From assembly GCA_001800515.1 (NCBI GenBank), contig MGVN01000226.1, forward strand, positions 6,430 to 29,699: DNA of 23,270 nucleotides, in the 5' to 3' direction. Position 1 is the first letter of the stretch. Each line of letters begins with the position of its first letter. The position numbers and the translations under genes were made by a program. Source of the DNA: Elusimicrobia bacterium RIFOXYB2_FULL_49_7. Its GTDB lineage: Bacteria; Fibrobacterota; OXYB2-FULL-49-7. A model generated the notes under the pieces. It was not told the DNA's origin. It worked only from the letters and a program-made list of their open reading frames with translations, and ran no database searches. Of this stretch, positions 7,905 through 18,000 are shown one piece after another.

Positions 7905-9548
7905 TTATAGGACAACGCTTTCGGATAAAGTCACATCTAATATAAAATATTTGTCCGCTTCGTGCATACCCTGAACCATATGTAAAACAATGCCCTTCTT
8001 AGCGCAAAAACGAATCAGTTGCATGGTATCGATGCCCTCTTTTTCCGGGCTGGCCAATACGATGTCCGAGATTCGCTTCTGAAGAACCGTTTTCTCAATA
8101 TCATCCACTCCTCCCAAACGCGGCACGCAAGCAGGACGGTTCCCCTCTTTTTCTCCGGAAAGGACAAAGAAACCGATAAAATTCGCTTTCTCATTCCGTT
8201 CGCAATAGAACTTGCCGTAAATACTCTCGGCCATGGGACCTGTGCCCACAATCGCCAACCGTCTACCACGGATAAGACCGCACGGCAGAGGAAAAGGTGT
8301 TAAAGACAAAAGAAAGCGCCAGGCAGGGATGGCAACAAAAAGAAACAGGGCCGTGGTGGTAAAGGCAATGCGTGAAAAACGGATTTCCGGGATAAAATAG
8401 ATAAAGGAGAAAAACAGGGGGGCAGCCACAAAAAGGGCCTTCCAATAATCGGATAGCATCTTGCCCCGCTCGGAATAAGCGCCGGAAACAGCCAAGACCG
8501 AAAGGTAGATGGCGGACAAGCTGGCATGGAGCAACACAATCCACCGAACAGCGGTAAAGGTGTAAAATCCTCCCTCCTGTCCGAATTTGAGAAAAAGTGA
8601 CATAAAAAGCGCGCCGTTAATCAGTATCAGATCCACTGCAGGAAACAAAGCACGCACTAACCATCCGCCAAGCACCTTGAACAGCGCATTCAGAAAAATC
8701 CCGAAAAAAAGAAGGCTTTTCGGAAAAAAGGAAAGCTGCCGGCTGAAGTATTTCCTGGAAAAGATAATCATGGAATTATAGAAATTCCAGGCGCTCTGAA
8801 AGCGGTTCTTACGCGAACTTTTCCCCTTGAAATGGATTATCTCGGACAGCGGGGCATACCACACCTGGAACCCCGCCTGTTTAAACCGGTAACAGAGATC
8901 AATATCCTCGCCGAACATGAAAAAGGTTTCATCCAGCCCTCCCACCTTCTTTAAAGCATCCGAGCGCATCATCATATACGCGCCGCACAAGGCATCCACC
9001 TCGGCAGTCTCATCTTCATCCAGATAGGTCATGTTATAACGGCCGAACCTGCTGCTTTTGGGAAACAGCAGGGACATTCCGCTCATCCGATAAAAAGCCG
9101 TGGCCGGGGTGGGAAAACCTCGGCGGCAAGCGGGCTGAAAACTGCCGTCCGCATTGACAATCTTGACACTCATTATACCGGCCTGAGGCCGGGCATCCAA
9201 AAAGGCCATGGAAGCAACAAAGGCATCCCGGGTCACCAGGGTGTCCGGGTTTAAAAGCAGAATATAGCCGCCGGATGCGATGCGGATACCCTGATTGTTG
9301 GCCGTCGAATAGCCCACATTACCGGCATTCTCGATCAGACGGACCTCCGGATATTTTCGGCGCACCATTTCCACGGTATTGTCCGTACTGGCATTATCCA
9401 CCACCACGATTTCATGGGAAAAACCGGCGCATGCCTTTAAAACAGAATCAAGACAATGGTCAAGATAACCGGAAACATTATAACTGACAATAATGACCGA
9501 CAGCCGTATCGGATCGCCTTTATCGCGGGTCTCTTCATTCGGCATCAT
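7905..9548 (-). CDS. Hybrid membrane protein: GT2 glycosyltransferase plus N-terminal half of a polyprenyl glycosylphosphotransferase-like protein
   Basis: Residues 15-245 form a GT2 domain of the WbbL/rhamnosyltransferase kind: LSVIIVSYN (16-24), VVVDNAST (48-55), LLLNPDT (97-103), and FMFGEDIDLCYR (210-221) with the acidic catalytic/metal motif. Hydrophobic segments follow at about 277-297, 301-321, 333-355, 370-387 and 395-416. Residues 429-547 resemble the Rossmann-like CoA-binding domain found ahead of the catalytic part of WbaP/WcaJ-type sugar-phosphate transferases: RRLAIVGTGPMAESIY, a GFF(V) strand, LGGVDDIEKTVLQKRISDIVLA. The phosphotransferase domain itself is missing; the protein stops after LSESVVL. 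It probably adds a sugar to a lipid-linked or surface glycan at the inner membrane. The start could be either of two adjacent ATGs (9548 or 9545). It overlaps the RmlD-like gene by 14 bases, so translation may be coupled. Confidence 0.82.
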   Translation of the reverse strand: MMPNEETRDKGDPIRLSVIIVSYNVSGYLDHCLDSVLKACAGFSHEIVVVDNASTDNTVEMVRRKYPEVRLIENAGNVGYSTANNQGIRIASGGYILLLNPDTLVTRDAFVASMAFLDARPQAGIMSVKIVNADGSFQPACRRGFPTPATAFYRMSGMSLLFPKSSRFGRYNMTYLDEDETAEVDALCGAYMMMRSDALKKVGGLDETFFMFGEDIDLCYRFKQAGFQVWYAPLSEIIHFKGKSSRKNRFQSAWNFYNSMIIFSRKYFSRQLSFFPKSLLFFGIFLNALFKVLGGWLVRALFPAVDLILINGALFMSLFLKFGQEGGFYTFTAVRWIVLLHASLSAIYLSVLAVSGAYSERGKMLSDYWKALFVAAPLFFSFIYFIPEIRFSRIAFTTTALFLFVAIPAWRFLLSLTPFPLPCGLIRGRRLAIVGTGPMAESIYGKFYCERNEKANFIGFFVLSGEKEGNRPACVPRLGGVDDIEKTVLQKRISDIVLASPEKEGIDTMQLIRFCAKKGIVLHMVQGMHEADKYFILDVTLSESVVL

Positions 9549-10425
9549 AGCGTTTTAACTGCTCCTGAAAAGACAATAGTTCGATTCCCGGCACCCTGCG
9601 GGCGCGATCCATGACAAAACCGGAATTCAGCGGACGTTTGGCCGCTTGATGGAGCGAGGCCGTGACAATGGGATGAATATTCTCCTCCGCCAATCCGTCA
9701 TGCACAGCGATGAGGCGGGCAATCTCAAACCGGCTTAAAAGGTCCGACCCGGCCAGTGAATATATCCCCTTGCTTTCCGCATTCAGCAAGGCGGTAATAT
9801 TGTCGGCCAGATTGCCGACCAGAGTAATGTTGCCGATTTGATCGGTCACAATATTGATTTGCTTTCCCGCGGACAACGATTCGCGGACAAAGGTGATGAA
9901 ATCGGGACGGAGCGATTGCCCCTTGCCGAACAAAACCATGGTTCGTATCACCAGATTGTCATTGGAATAACCCATTGTCAATGCCTCGGCCTTGGCCTTG
10001 GATGCCCCATACACGGAAATGGGGTTCACCGGCGCATCATCGCAATAGGGACCCGCCTTTCCATCAAAAACATAGTCCGTGGAGATTTGAACGAATCGGG
10101 CCTTGGGCGCAGCCGACAGGAGATGGCCGACCGCTTCGGTATTGACCTGAAAAGCAAGCGAGCGTTCCTTTTCACATAAATCCACGTTCGTGACGGCTGC
10201 AGTATTGATGAGGATATCGGGCTGACACGCGTTGAAGATCAGGGCCAAACTTTTCGGCTCCGTCATGTCCGCCTGGAAGTAACGGGAAAGCCCGTCCAAT
10301 TGAAACGAGGGCGAAAGCTTATCCATGCCGTACACGGTCCGTCCGGAACGGACGAGCGCACGCACCAAGTTTTGGCCTAACAAACCATAAACACCGGTAA
10401 TGAGAACCGATTGCATGGCAATCAT
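9535..10425 (-). CDS. rmlD: RmlD-like NAD(P)-dependent sugar-nucleotide reductase
   Basis: This 296-residue protein is an extended SDR of the RmlD substrate-binding family: nucleotide loop TGVYGLLG (10-17), INTAAVTNVDLCE (73-85), ISTDYVFDG (114-122), catalytic YGASK (Y139, K143) and VIRTMVLFG in the middle. RmlD reduces dTDP-4-keto-rhamnose to dTDP-L-rhamnose, which would suit the rhamnosyltransferase-like GT2 downstream. RmlA, RmlB and RmlC are not in the window, so the exact substrate is inferred. Its ATG overlaps the YfhO stop in an ATGA arrangement, implying coupled translation. A second ATG at 10416 lies about nine bases after GAGGG and may be the real start, since it places the glycine-rich strand right at the N-terminus. 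Confidence 0.8.
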   Translation of the reverse strand: MIAMQSVLITGVYGLLGQNLVRALVRSGRTVYGMDKLSPSFQLDGLSRYFQADMTEPKSLALIFNACQPDILINTAAVTNVDLCEKERSLAFQVNTEAVGHLLSAAPKARFVQISTDYVFDGKAGPYCDDAPVNPISVYGASKAKAEALTMGYSNDNLVIRTMVLFGKGQSLRPDFITFVRESLSAGKQINIVTDQIGNITLVGNLADNITALLNAESKGIYSLAGSDLLSRFEIARLIAVHDGLAEENIHPIVTASLHQAAKRPLNSGFVMDRARRVPGIELLSFQEQLKRYDAE

Positions 10426-12839
10426 CCCTCTTTTCTTTTTCCCTGAAAAAAGCGGCCCGTCAGATACAGTAACAAGACCAAAACCGCAGCCGCAAAGGTA
10501 ATATGCGCTCCTAATCGAATATAGGGCGAATGATAACGCAGTTCCACCCGGTGTTTGCCGGCGGTCAGGGGAACGGACATAAGCGCCAAATCGGTCTTAT
10601 AGACCGGAAGCGCCCGGCCGTTATCCCTCGCCTCCCAATAGGGCATGTAGACTTCCGACATCATTAGAAAACCGGGCTTCGTCATCTCCACTTCATAGGT
10701 CCGGTCATTGCCGTTATCGTCGAGGTGCGTCACACGGCCGGCCAGCGGACCTGCGCTATCTTTCACGGCCGGAAGGTCCGGCGCGGTCTCAAGCAAAAGC
10801 GTGTTCTTGTAGGAAAAACCCGGTTCCGATAAGCGGCTGAGAATCTTCTCCTCCGGCAATACTTCATAATCCGTAGTCACCCAGGCGCGATCACGTCCGC
10901 CCCGGTTTTCCGCTAAACTGAGCGGCGCCCCGCGTCCGGAGCGGTAGAGGATATAACGCACATTCAGCAAATCCAGAAAGGGATTTCCCTCCACCTGGCC
11001 GCGCTGAAGGGAAGAAAGAAAGTTCGCATTTCCCGGACCACCGCGAAATTCGCGATACCATTTGATCTCATTGTCATGAAACCCGGTGACACTTTCCAAC
11101 CGATGCAAGGCCGGGTCATTATCGCCCAGATGACCGGGCACCGGAAAAACACGGAACTTCTCGTTTTCCGCCTGTTTCGACAGGGTGGTCAACAAGGGAT
11201 CATGCCGGCTGACGAATTCATCCAGATCACCGAGTTTATAAAAATAAGCATCCGCATGGAACAGATCCAAAATGGCGATGAGCGACAGGAACAGAATGAA
11301 AACAAAGGGACGCAAGCGCTCCCGGAGCACCCGGGAGAGCAGAAACAGGGTCGTGCCGCCGTAGATCAGCGCCAGCCAGGCACCCTTGATAAAAGAGGGA
11401 TAATTATCTTTAAACGCCTCGGCCTTCTGTCCCGACAATCCGGCATAGAAAATACCACCCCAGAGCGATCGGACCAACCCCTGTGCCAGGGACACGATGA
11501 GAGTAAGCCCCACCAGCCCTACCAATACCTTCAGACACATCTTTGCGGCCGCCTCTTTTTTGTCAGCAGACAGCCCGGAAGGTTCGGTCAGTAACCGGTG
11601 GAGGCCGTAGGCCGTCATCACGGCAGCGGCAAAGGAGAACCAGAACATGATCATACTGGGCGCTCGGAAAAGTTTGACGCCCGGAATCAAATAATAAAAA
11701 AGATAGAAAAAAGGCGTATTGGCACCCAAGGCGAAAATCAGCACAAAGAGCCCCACCCCGCCGAAGAAAAGAAGAAACGGGTCCCGTCGGAAAAGAAAAA
11801 GAAAGGCGATGCTTAAAACCAGGACGATAATACCCGGATACTCGCTGTTGAGCTTGAAAGGATTGCGTCCCCAATACACCGGTCCATTATCGCGTTGACC
11901 CTCTTTATCCGAAAAACCGCAGAATTCGGGCACAATGAGCGAAGCCGTCTCTTCGGGATGAATGGACCAGGAGGTAGCGTGTGCATAGCCGGTTTTGTTG
12001 TCTTCTCCGCGTACGGAATAGGTATGGGTGAATTCGTAGGAAGGAAGAAGCTGAACCATGCCGATACCCAATCCCAATCCGACGGACAGGGAGAATAAAA
12101 GGAGCCGAAGCAATGCCCCGCCCTTTTGCTTGTCGGCCAGAAAACGGCGAACCGTCTCAAAGACGAAATAAAAGAAAAGTCCCCACAACGAAAAATAGGT
12201 GGTCTGCACATGCGAGGTCAGCAGACAGAGGCCGATGGACAAGGAAAGCAGGGCCGCATACCGACATCCCTTCGTATCCAGCAGCCGCTTGAGGGCGAAC
12301 ATGGACAAGGGTAGCAAGCTGATGACAAAGACCTTGCCGTCATGGCCCGGAAAGAAGTGGGAAATGAACTGAGTATTGAACATGAAACAGAGGGCCCCAA
12401 AGAACGCCATATCCCGGCGCAACGCCAAGCCGCCGCGTAAAAAGAGGAACATGAATAGTCCGGCCAGCATCACGGATACCACATACTTGTAACCAAGGGC
12501 CGCCGGCACCGGAAGAATAAATTGGAGCACGGCCAAAGGATAGAGCATGTCTCCGAAAAAAGCGTCGAGGGTGGGCATGCCGGAAAGCGTGTAGGGATTC
12601 CACCAGGGCAGGGCGTGATGGGTCTTGACATAATCGGCATAGAAGAACTTGGATTGAATGCCGTTGACCATATCCGATCCGTAAATCATCTTGCCGGACA
12701 GGATAAAGGGAAGAAAGAAAAGCAAGGCCAACAGCACAAGCACACCGGGCAAGGCCCAGGCCGGAAGCCGTTCGAAACGGAAGGCGGTTTCGCCCGCAAG
12801 CACAGCGGCAACCCGCTTTTCTTTCTTTTTATCCGGCAT
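10422..12839 (-). CDS. YfhO-family multi-spanning membrane protein (putative GT-C type glycosyltransferase)
   Basis: This is an 805-residue integral membrane protein. A first hydrophobic segment at about 28-49 is followed by an extracytoplasmic loop with GSDMVNG (D56) and LPWWNPYTLSGMP (77-89), the signature region of the YfhO family. About ten more hydrophobic segments run to about residue 540. A soluble region follows, with VTGFHDN, LLNVRYILYRSG and a C-terminal beta-rich part (MMSEVYMPYWEA), then a final transmembrane helix and a basic tail. YfhO proteins in Firmicutes are linked to glycosylation of surface polymers using lipid-linked sugars; the acceptor here is unknown. It overlaps the flippase-like gene upstream by 11 bases and the RmlD-like gene downstream by 4, so the three are very likely one transcript. 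Confidence 0.85.
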   Translation of the reverse strand: MPDKKKEKRVAAVLAGETAFRFERLPAWALPGVLVLLALLFFLPFILSGKMIYGSDMVNGIQSKFFYADYVKTHHALPWWNPYTLSGMPTLDAFFGDMLYPLAVLQFILPVPAALGYKYVVSVMLAGLFMFLFLRGGLALRRDMAFFGALCFMFNTQFISHFFPGHDGKVFVISLLPLSMFALKRLLDTKGCRYAALLSLSIGLCLLTSHVQTTYFSLWGLFFYFVFETVRRFLADKQKGGALLRLLLFSLSVGLGLGIGMVQLLPSYEFTHTYSVRGEDNKTGYAHATSWSIHPEETASLIVPEFCGFSDKEGQRDNGPVYWGRNPFKLNSEYPGIIVLVLSIAFLFLFRRDPFLLFFGGVGLFVLIFALGANTPFFYLFYYLIPGVKLFRAPSMIMFWFSFAAAVMTAYGLHRLLTEPSGLSADKKEAAAKMCLKVLVGLVGLTLIVSLAQGLVRSLWGGIFYAGLSGQKAEAFKDNYPSFIKGAWLALIYGGTTLFLLSRVLRERLRPFVFILFLSLIAILDLFHADAYFYKLGDLDEFVSRHDPLLTTLSKQAENEKFRVFPVPGHLGDNDPALHRLESVTGFHDNEIKWYREFRGGPGNANFLSSLQRGQVEGNPFLDLLNVRYILYRSGRGAPLSLAENRGGRDRAWVTTDYEVLPEEKILSRLSEPGFSYKNTLLLETAPDLPAVKDSAGPLAGRVTHLDDNGNDRTYEVEMTKPGFLMMSEVYMPYWEARDNGRALPVYKTDLALMSVPLTAGKHRVELRYHSPYIRLGAHITFAAAVLVLLLYLTGRFFQGKRKEG

Positions 12840-13770
12840 GTCGGACTCCTTTCACGTCGCTTGAGAGATAGACCACCCCCCCGGTCAGGCAAACCGTATA
12901 ATAGGCCGCATACACCACCACAGAGGAGGCCAACAGAACCTCGGCCGTCAGGCCATAGGGCTTAAACAGAAGCAAGAGCAGTCCTTCGCGTACACCGATA
13001 CCGTTGATGCTGACCGGCAACATGGCGAAAAAAGAAACCACCGGCACGATGAAAAAACAGGCCGACAACGGCGGGTTGAAGGAGACGGTTCGGAATGAAA
13101 AATAAATAAAAAGGACTGAGACCAGAAAATTAAGCAGGGAAAGCACGACCGATTGAAACAAAACCCGTTTTTGGTCCCGATATTCGTAGAGCACCTGACG
13201 GAAATTCATGAGCATGGCCACCACGGGCTTGTTCGAAAAACGGTGAAAGAAACCGAAGAAAAAGCGGCTCACCCGTTTACTGAACAGCACCAGAACCATT
13301 AAAAGAATGGCCAGCATCATTCCCACCGCGGCCGGTAGCTGCCCCTTTTCCGGCAAAAAATCGGGCTTCCAAATCAGGATCAGCGCCAACAACGGCAGGA
13401 GCACTACGATGCCCAGAATCTTGACAAAAGCAATGCTTCCGTAAGCGCGGGAGCCGGCGATATTGCGCGAGAGAAGATAGCCTTTGATAACCTCCATTGA
13501 ACCGCCCGGCAAAACGCTCTGAAAGAAACTGGCGATGAGATGATAGCGCAACAGACGACCGAGTGTCACCTCACCGGCGAGAAGGAGCCGCCAACGAACC
13601 ACCTGGAAAGCGGTCATGGCGAAATACGCAGCAAACGTAAGCACGGCAAAATCAGGCAGACTTTGGAGCAATTGGAGCCGGATGGCATGTAGGTCGGATC
13701 GGTAGAGCAGAAAGCCGATAAGACAGAACGAAACCGCGATTTTGACCGCAGTCCGTAGTATGGTTTTCAT
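12829..13770 (-). CDS. Flippase-like / lysylphosphatidylglycerol synthase transmembrane-family protein
   Basis: A 313-residue protein with about eight hydrophobic helices, from KIAVSFCLIGFLLYRSDL near the N-terminus to VLLASSVVVYAAYYTVCL near the end. The segment SFFQSVLPGGSMEVIKGYLLSR (81-102, preceded by a FQVVRWRLLL helix) and the PVSINGIGVREG loop are typical of the UPF0104/AglD/MprF-N superfamily. Members are thought to move lipids or lipid-linked sugars across the membrane; some are fused to the lysyl-PG synthase domain, which is absent here. It starts 18 bases after the ABC ATPase stop and overlaps the YfhO-like gene by 11 bases. Glycolipid or polyprenyl-sugar handling is inferred from context. 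No strong ribosome site precedes the ATG, consistent with translation in an operon. Confidence 0.85.
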   Translation of the reverse strand: MKTILRTAVKIAVSFCLIGFLLYRSDLHAIRLQLLQSLPDFAVLTFAAYFAMTAFQVVRWRLLLAGEVTLGRLLRYHLIASFFQSVLPGGSMEVIKGYLLSRNIAGSRAYGSIAFVKILGIVVLLPLLALILIWKPDFLPEKGQLPAAVGMMLAILLMVLVLFSKRVSRFFFGFFHRFSNKPVVAMLMNFRQVLYEYRDQKRVLFQSVVLSLLNFLVSVLFIYFSFRTVSFNPPLSACFFIVPVVSFFAMLPVSINGIGVREGLLLLLFKPYGLTAEVLLASSVVVYAAYYTVCLTGGVVYLSSDVKGVRHAG

Positions 13771-13788
13771 CCGGACAAACCCCGGCTC

Positions 13789-14913
13789 TCAAGCAAGCGT
13801 CAGATTGGACTCCGTCTTGCGGTCGAAGATATGAATCATGTCCATCTTGAAGGCGACATTGATCTTCTGCCCCACTTCGGCTGCACAGTGTGCGTCTTCC
13901 TTCAGGATTAACTTCTGGCCGGACGTGGAGAGATAGAGCAGGATTTCATTTCCCAACCGCTCAATGACCTCGATGGTACCGGAAACAACCGCGCCTTCCT
14001 GCTCCGGCTCCCCGCGGCTCTTGGCCAATTTGATGTCGTAAATATGTTCCGGACGGACACCAAAGAAGATGTCATGACCCACTTCCCGTTTAACCTGTTC
14101 ATGGAATTTTTCCGGAACAATCACCCGATTGTCCCCGAAAATAAATTGAAGCTTGCCATCCACGGTGTCCAGTTTGCCTTCCAGGAAATTCATGGCCGGG
14201 GATCCGATGAAACTGGCCACGAACTTATTCGCCGGGAAATCATAGATGCGCAAAGGGGAATCACACTGCTGAACCAAGCCGTCCTTCATGATGACGATGC
14301 GATCGCCCAAGGTCATGGCCTCAATCTGGTCGTGCGTCACATAAATCATGGTGGCCTGGAGACGGTTGTGAATCCGGTTCAATTCCGCACGCATTTCAAC
14401 ACGCAGCTTGGCATCCAGATTGGAAAGGGGTTCGTCAAACAGATAAACCTTGGCATGACGTACCAGGGCGCGGCCTACGGCCACACGCTGCATCTGGCCG
14501 CCCGAAAGCTCCCGGGGACGACGAGCGAGGTATTGACGGATATTCAGAATATCCGCCGCTTCTTTGACACGACGATCGATCTCATCACGCGGATACTTCC
14601 GGAGGTTCAAACCAAAAGCCATATTATTATAAACATCCATATGGGGATACAACGCATAATTCTGAAAGACCATGGCAATATCACGATCCTTGGGCGGCAC
14701 GTCATTCACCCGGTTTCCGTCAATCAGGATGTCACCCCGGGTAACATCCTCAAGCCCCGCCACCATACGAAGCGAGGTGGTCTTTCCGCAACCGGACGGA
14801 CCGACCAGAACGATGAATTCACGATCCTTAATTTCCAGGTTGAAGTCTTTAACGGCCACCACTTTGCCGTTTGAAAACTCCTTGAAAACATGTTCAAAGG
14901 TCACTGTCGCCAT
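13789..14913 (-). CDS. ABC transporter ATPase, MalK/UgpC/MsmK type (orphan)
   Basis: A 374-residue protein with a full nucleotide-binding domain: Walker A GPSGCGKT (38-45), Q-loop Q84 in MVFQNYALYPH, signature LSGGQ (136-140), Walker B YLFDEP (D160, E161), D-loop SNLDAK and switch H194 in YVTHDQ. A C-terminal regulatory TOBE-like region (about 240-374) contains FFGVRPEHI and NVAFKMDMIHIFD. This layout is that of the CUT1 sugar-importer ATPases (maltose, glycerol-3-phosphate, multi-sugar). No permease or binding-protein gene adjoins it, so it may serve importers encoded elsewhere, as MsmK does, and substrate cannot be assigned. An AAGGAAC box five bases before the ATG supports the start. The 107-base gap after smc may contain its own promoter, but I see no strong one. 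Confidence 0.93.
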   Translation of the reverse strand: MATVTFEHVFKEFSNGKVVAVKDFNLEIKDREFIVLVGPSGCGKTTSLRMVAGLEDVTRGDILIDGNRVNDVPPKDRDIAMVFQNYALYPHMDVYNNMAFGLNLRKYPRDEIDRRVKEAADILNIRQYLARRPRELSGGQMQRVAVGRALVRHAKVYLFDEPLSNLDAKLRVEMRAELNRIHNRLQATMIYVTHDQIEAMTLGDRIVIMKDGLVQQCDSPLRIYDFPANKFVASFIGSPAMNFLEGKLDTVDGKLQFIFGDNRVIVPEKFHEQVKREVGHDIFFGVRPEHIYDIKLAKSRGEPEQEGAVVSGTIEVIERLGNEILLYLSTSGQKLILKEDAHCAAEVGQKINVAFKMDMIHIFDRKTESNLTLA

Positions 14914-15020
14914 AATAAGTTCCTTTAAATAAATGAGTTAGTCAAATTAAAGGATTAAAATACGAAATTAGCCACAGTAAGATCAAAATAAATTACACTT
15001 TGGCTTTATTCGTGAACCGC

Positions 15021-18000
15021 TTACGCTCGCAACGCCATCAGCTCATCAATCTTCTTCTCATCACTCTCGGTGGCAAGACTGACGGAGACCAAACGCGACA
15101 CGCCCGGTTCGGCCAGGGTGACACCGTAGAGGATATCGCAGGCAGCCATGGTCTTCTTGTTGTGCGAGATGACCAGAAACTGCGTGCGCTCCGAAAAACG
15201 ACGGATAAGACGGATGAAACGGCCGATATTGGCGTCATCAAGCGGACCATCCACTTCATCCAAGATACAGTAAGGCGACGGTTTCACCAGATAAAGACCG
15301 AACAAAAGCGAAGTGGCGGTTAAGGCCCGTTCACCGCCGGAGAGCAGATTGATGCTCTTCATGCTCTTGCCGCTCGGACGGGCATAAATGGCAATTTTCG
15401 CCTGCAACGGATCCTCATGCTCCTCCAGCCGGATATCCGCTTCACCGCCCTCGAAGAGATCCAGAAAGACGCTGCGGAAATTCTCGCGCACCTGATTGAA
15501 GGTGGAAAGAAACTTCTCGCACGCTTCCTTGTCAAGTTTGCGAATTAGCTGTTCCAAGGTGTGCTTGGCGGATTCGAGATCCGCCTTCTGGAGCGAAAGT
15601 TCGTCAAAGGATTTCTTCTCTCCCTCATAATCCTCCAGTACGCTCAGATTGACATTGGGTCCGATTGTCTTGAGCCGTTTCCGCAGGATTTCAATCTTGT
15701 CGCGTGCCTCCTCTTCGGTCACGGCAAGCGCCTTATCCTCATCGATCAGACCGTTCAGGTCCTTTTCATATTCCTCCCAAATGCGCTCCACCATGGACCG
15801 CTTCTTTTCATTAAGCCGCTCCAGGGACATCTCACACTCATGAAGCTTTTCCGTATGGACGGCAAGGACTTTCTCCTGCTCCTTGGACACCTTCCGCACA
15901 TTGCTGATTTCGTTGCGCAACACGGCCAGTTCCTCGCGACGCGCCTTTTCCTCGGCCTCCACCGTCTTGATGGAATTCTGACAACGTTCTTTTTCCTGCG
16001 CCAATTCATCCATATGACGACGATAGTCCTCGATCTCCACTTCGTATCGGTTCTTGGCCTCGCGCCCCTGATCCAGGGAGGCATAAGCACGGGCAATCTC
16101 CTCTGCCAACCGTTCGGCATTGCGTTTCAGATTGATCGCCTCCTGTTTGACCCCGGCTAACCGCACCTCCGCATTCTTCACGGTTTCCGTTACCTTGAAC
16201 CGCTGTTCCTCAAGCGCTGTCACTTCCTGATTCAAGAGCAGAATGAAACTCTCCACTTCCGTCTTCTTTTCCTCCAGAATCTGAAGGTCGGCCATAATAC
16301 GCCCCTCGGCCGCCGCCCATTCCTCAAGACGCTGATCAAGACCCTTGAGCCGCTCCAGCGCCTCGTTTTCGCGGCTTTGAACCCGCAACACCTCTTCATC
16401 CAGATGCCGAATATTGCCTTCCTGTTCCTGCTGCAAACGCCGCCCGGAATTGAGTTTTTCATCGATTTCCAGAAGCGCGGTCTTGGCCTCTTCCACGGTC
16501 AGCAAAGCGGTCTTCTTGTCGCGAATCTTTTCTTCAATCTGGACACGGTATTTACCGACATTCTCATGAAGGGTTTCAAGCACCTGGGTTCGGGAGAGGA
16601 GACCCAATTCCTGGTTGCCGAATTCACCGCCCCGCACAATGCCGTGAGTGGTATGCAAATCCCCGTCCGGAGTGATGCAGTAAACCGCAAAGTCACCGCA
16701 TTGTTCGCGAATACGCTCCACCATCGAGGCGTCGCGAATGAGAAGCACGTCGCCCAACAACAGGGAGGCCAGTTCACCCTGATCCCCGCGCAATTTGACG
16801 AAGCGGTCGGCCCATCCGATAACGCCGTCCAGGCGTCCCAGATTATCGATTTCCGGTGAACGGTGACGGCCGCGAACCTGGTTCTGAACCACGAAACTGG
16901 CTTTGCCCATTTTTCCCTCGCGGAGAAAGCGGATGGCTGCTTGGGCGGCCGCTTCGGTGTCGGCCAGGATGTACTGGACACGGGAGCCGAGTGCAGCTTC
17001 GATGCCGGCCACAAACTCGGGCGCCACATCGATGGCATCCGCCACAATTCCGGAGATACCGGAAATGCCGCTTTCAACCACCGCACGCACCGCCTCTTTG
17101 TATCCTTCGTGGTTTTTCTTCATCTGCTCGAAGAACTCAAGCTTCTTTTCGTCGGAAATGAGGTGCGCTTCCAGGGTCTTTTCCTGCTCCAGCAAGGTGC
17201 GGAAACGATTCTCTTCGGAGGCGATTCTCTCAACCAGCTGGTCCCGCGAACCGGAGAGGTTCAAAGACTCCGCGCTGACCTGGGAGAGCGATTCACGGCA
17301 AAGACGAATCTGTTCTTCGCACTGCTCGGTGCGATAACGACCTTCGGCCATGACCCGTTCGATCTCCGTGCGGTTGGAACGGAGATTTCCGATATCGGAT
17401 TTGATCTTTTCAAGACGGGACTTGAGATCCGTTTCCTCCTCCATGAAGCGGATTTTGGCCTGCTGGTTTTCGTTGAGATTGAGCCGTTTTTCCGCCACGC
17501 CGATTTCAAATTCATCGAATTCGCGGCGGGCGGCCAGGTAATCGCCTTCCGCCTCCTTGACAAGTGTGCTAAGACGGATGAGCTGCTCTTCGGCATCACC
17601 CTGTTCGTTGCCGAGCTGGGCGATATTTTCGTTCAGCTTACCTTGGTATTGTTCGGTGGTGGCAATAGCGCGATGGGCCCCTTCAATCTTCTCCCCTCGA
17701 GACAAAAGCTGGCTTTCAAGGTCATGCTGACGCCGGGTCAGGTCGCTCAACTCGCGGCTGATGGCCTGGAGCTTTTCCTCACGTTCCAAGGCGAGAAGCT
17801 CCTGCTGTTCGATGCCGCTTTCCGCGGTAGCGATTTCCGCGGCCAACTTTTCCTTTTCGGTCAGGGCCCCGGCATGGTCACGGCTGACTTCGCGGATTTT
17901 TTCATTCACTTCGCCGAAGACACGGCTGCACACCGCCACATCGAGCTGTACCAGTTCGGTGCGGTATTCGCGGTATTTTTCAGCTTTGACCACATGACGC

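Noticed and set aside
14044..14874. 276-codon open frame on the plus strand
   Set aside because: Antisense shadow of the ABC ATPase gene, whose Walker and signature motifs are complete on the other strand.
15246..15265. smc D-loop reading DGPLDD, unlike the more common DAPLDD or DAALDD, as a sign of altered ATPase
   Set aside because: An alanine-to-glycine change beside intact Walker B and signature motifs is a minor substitution and gives no ground for a functional claim.
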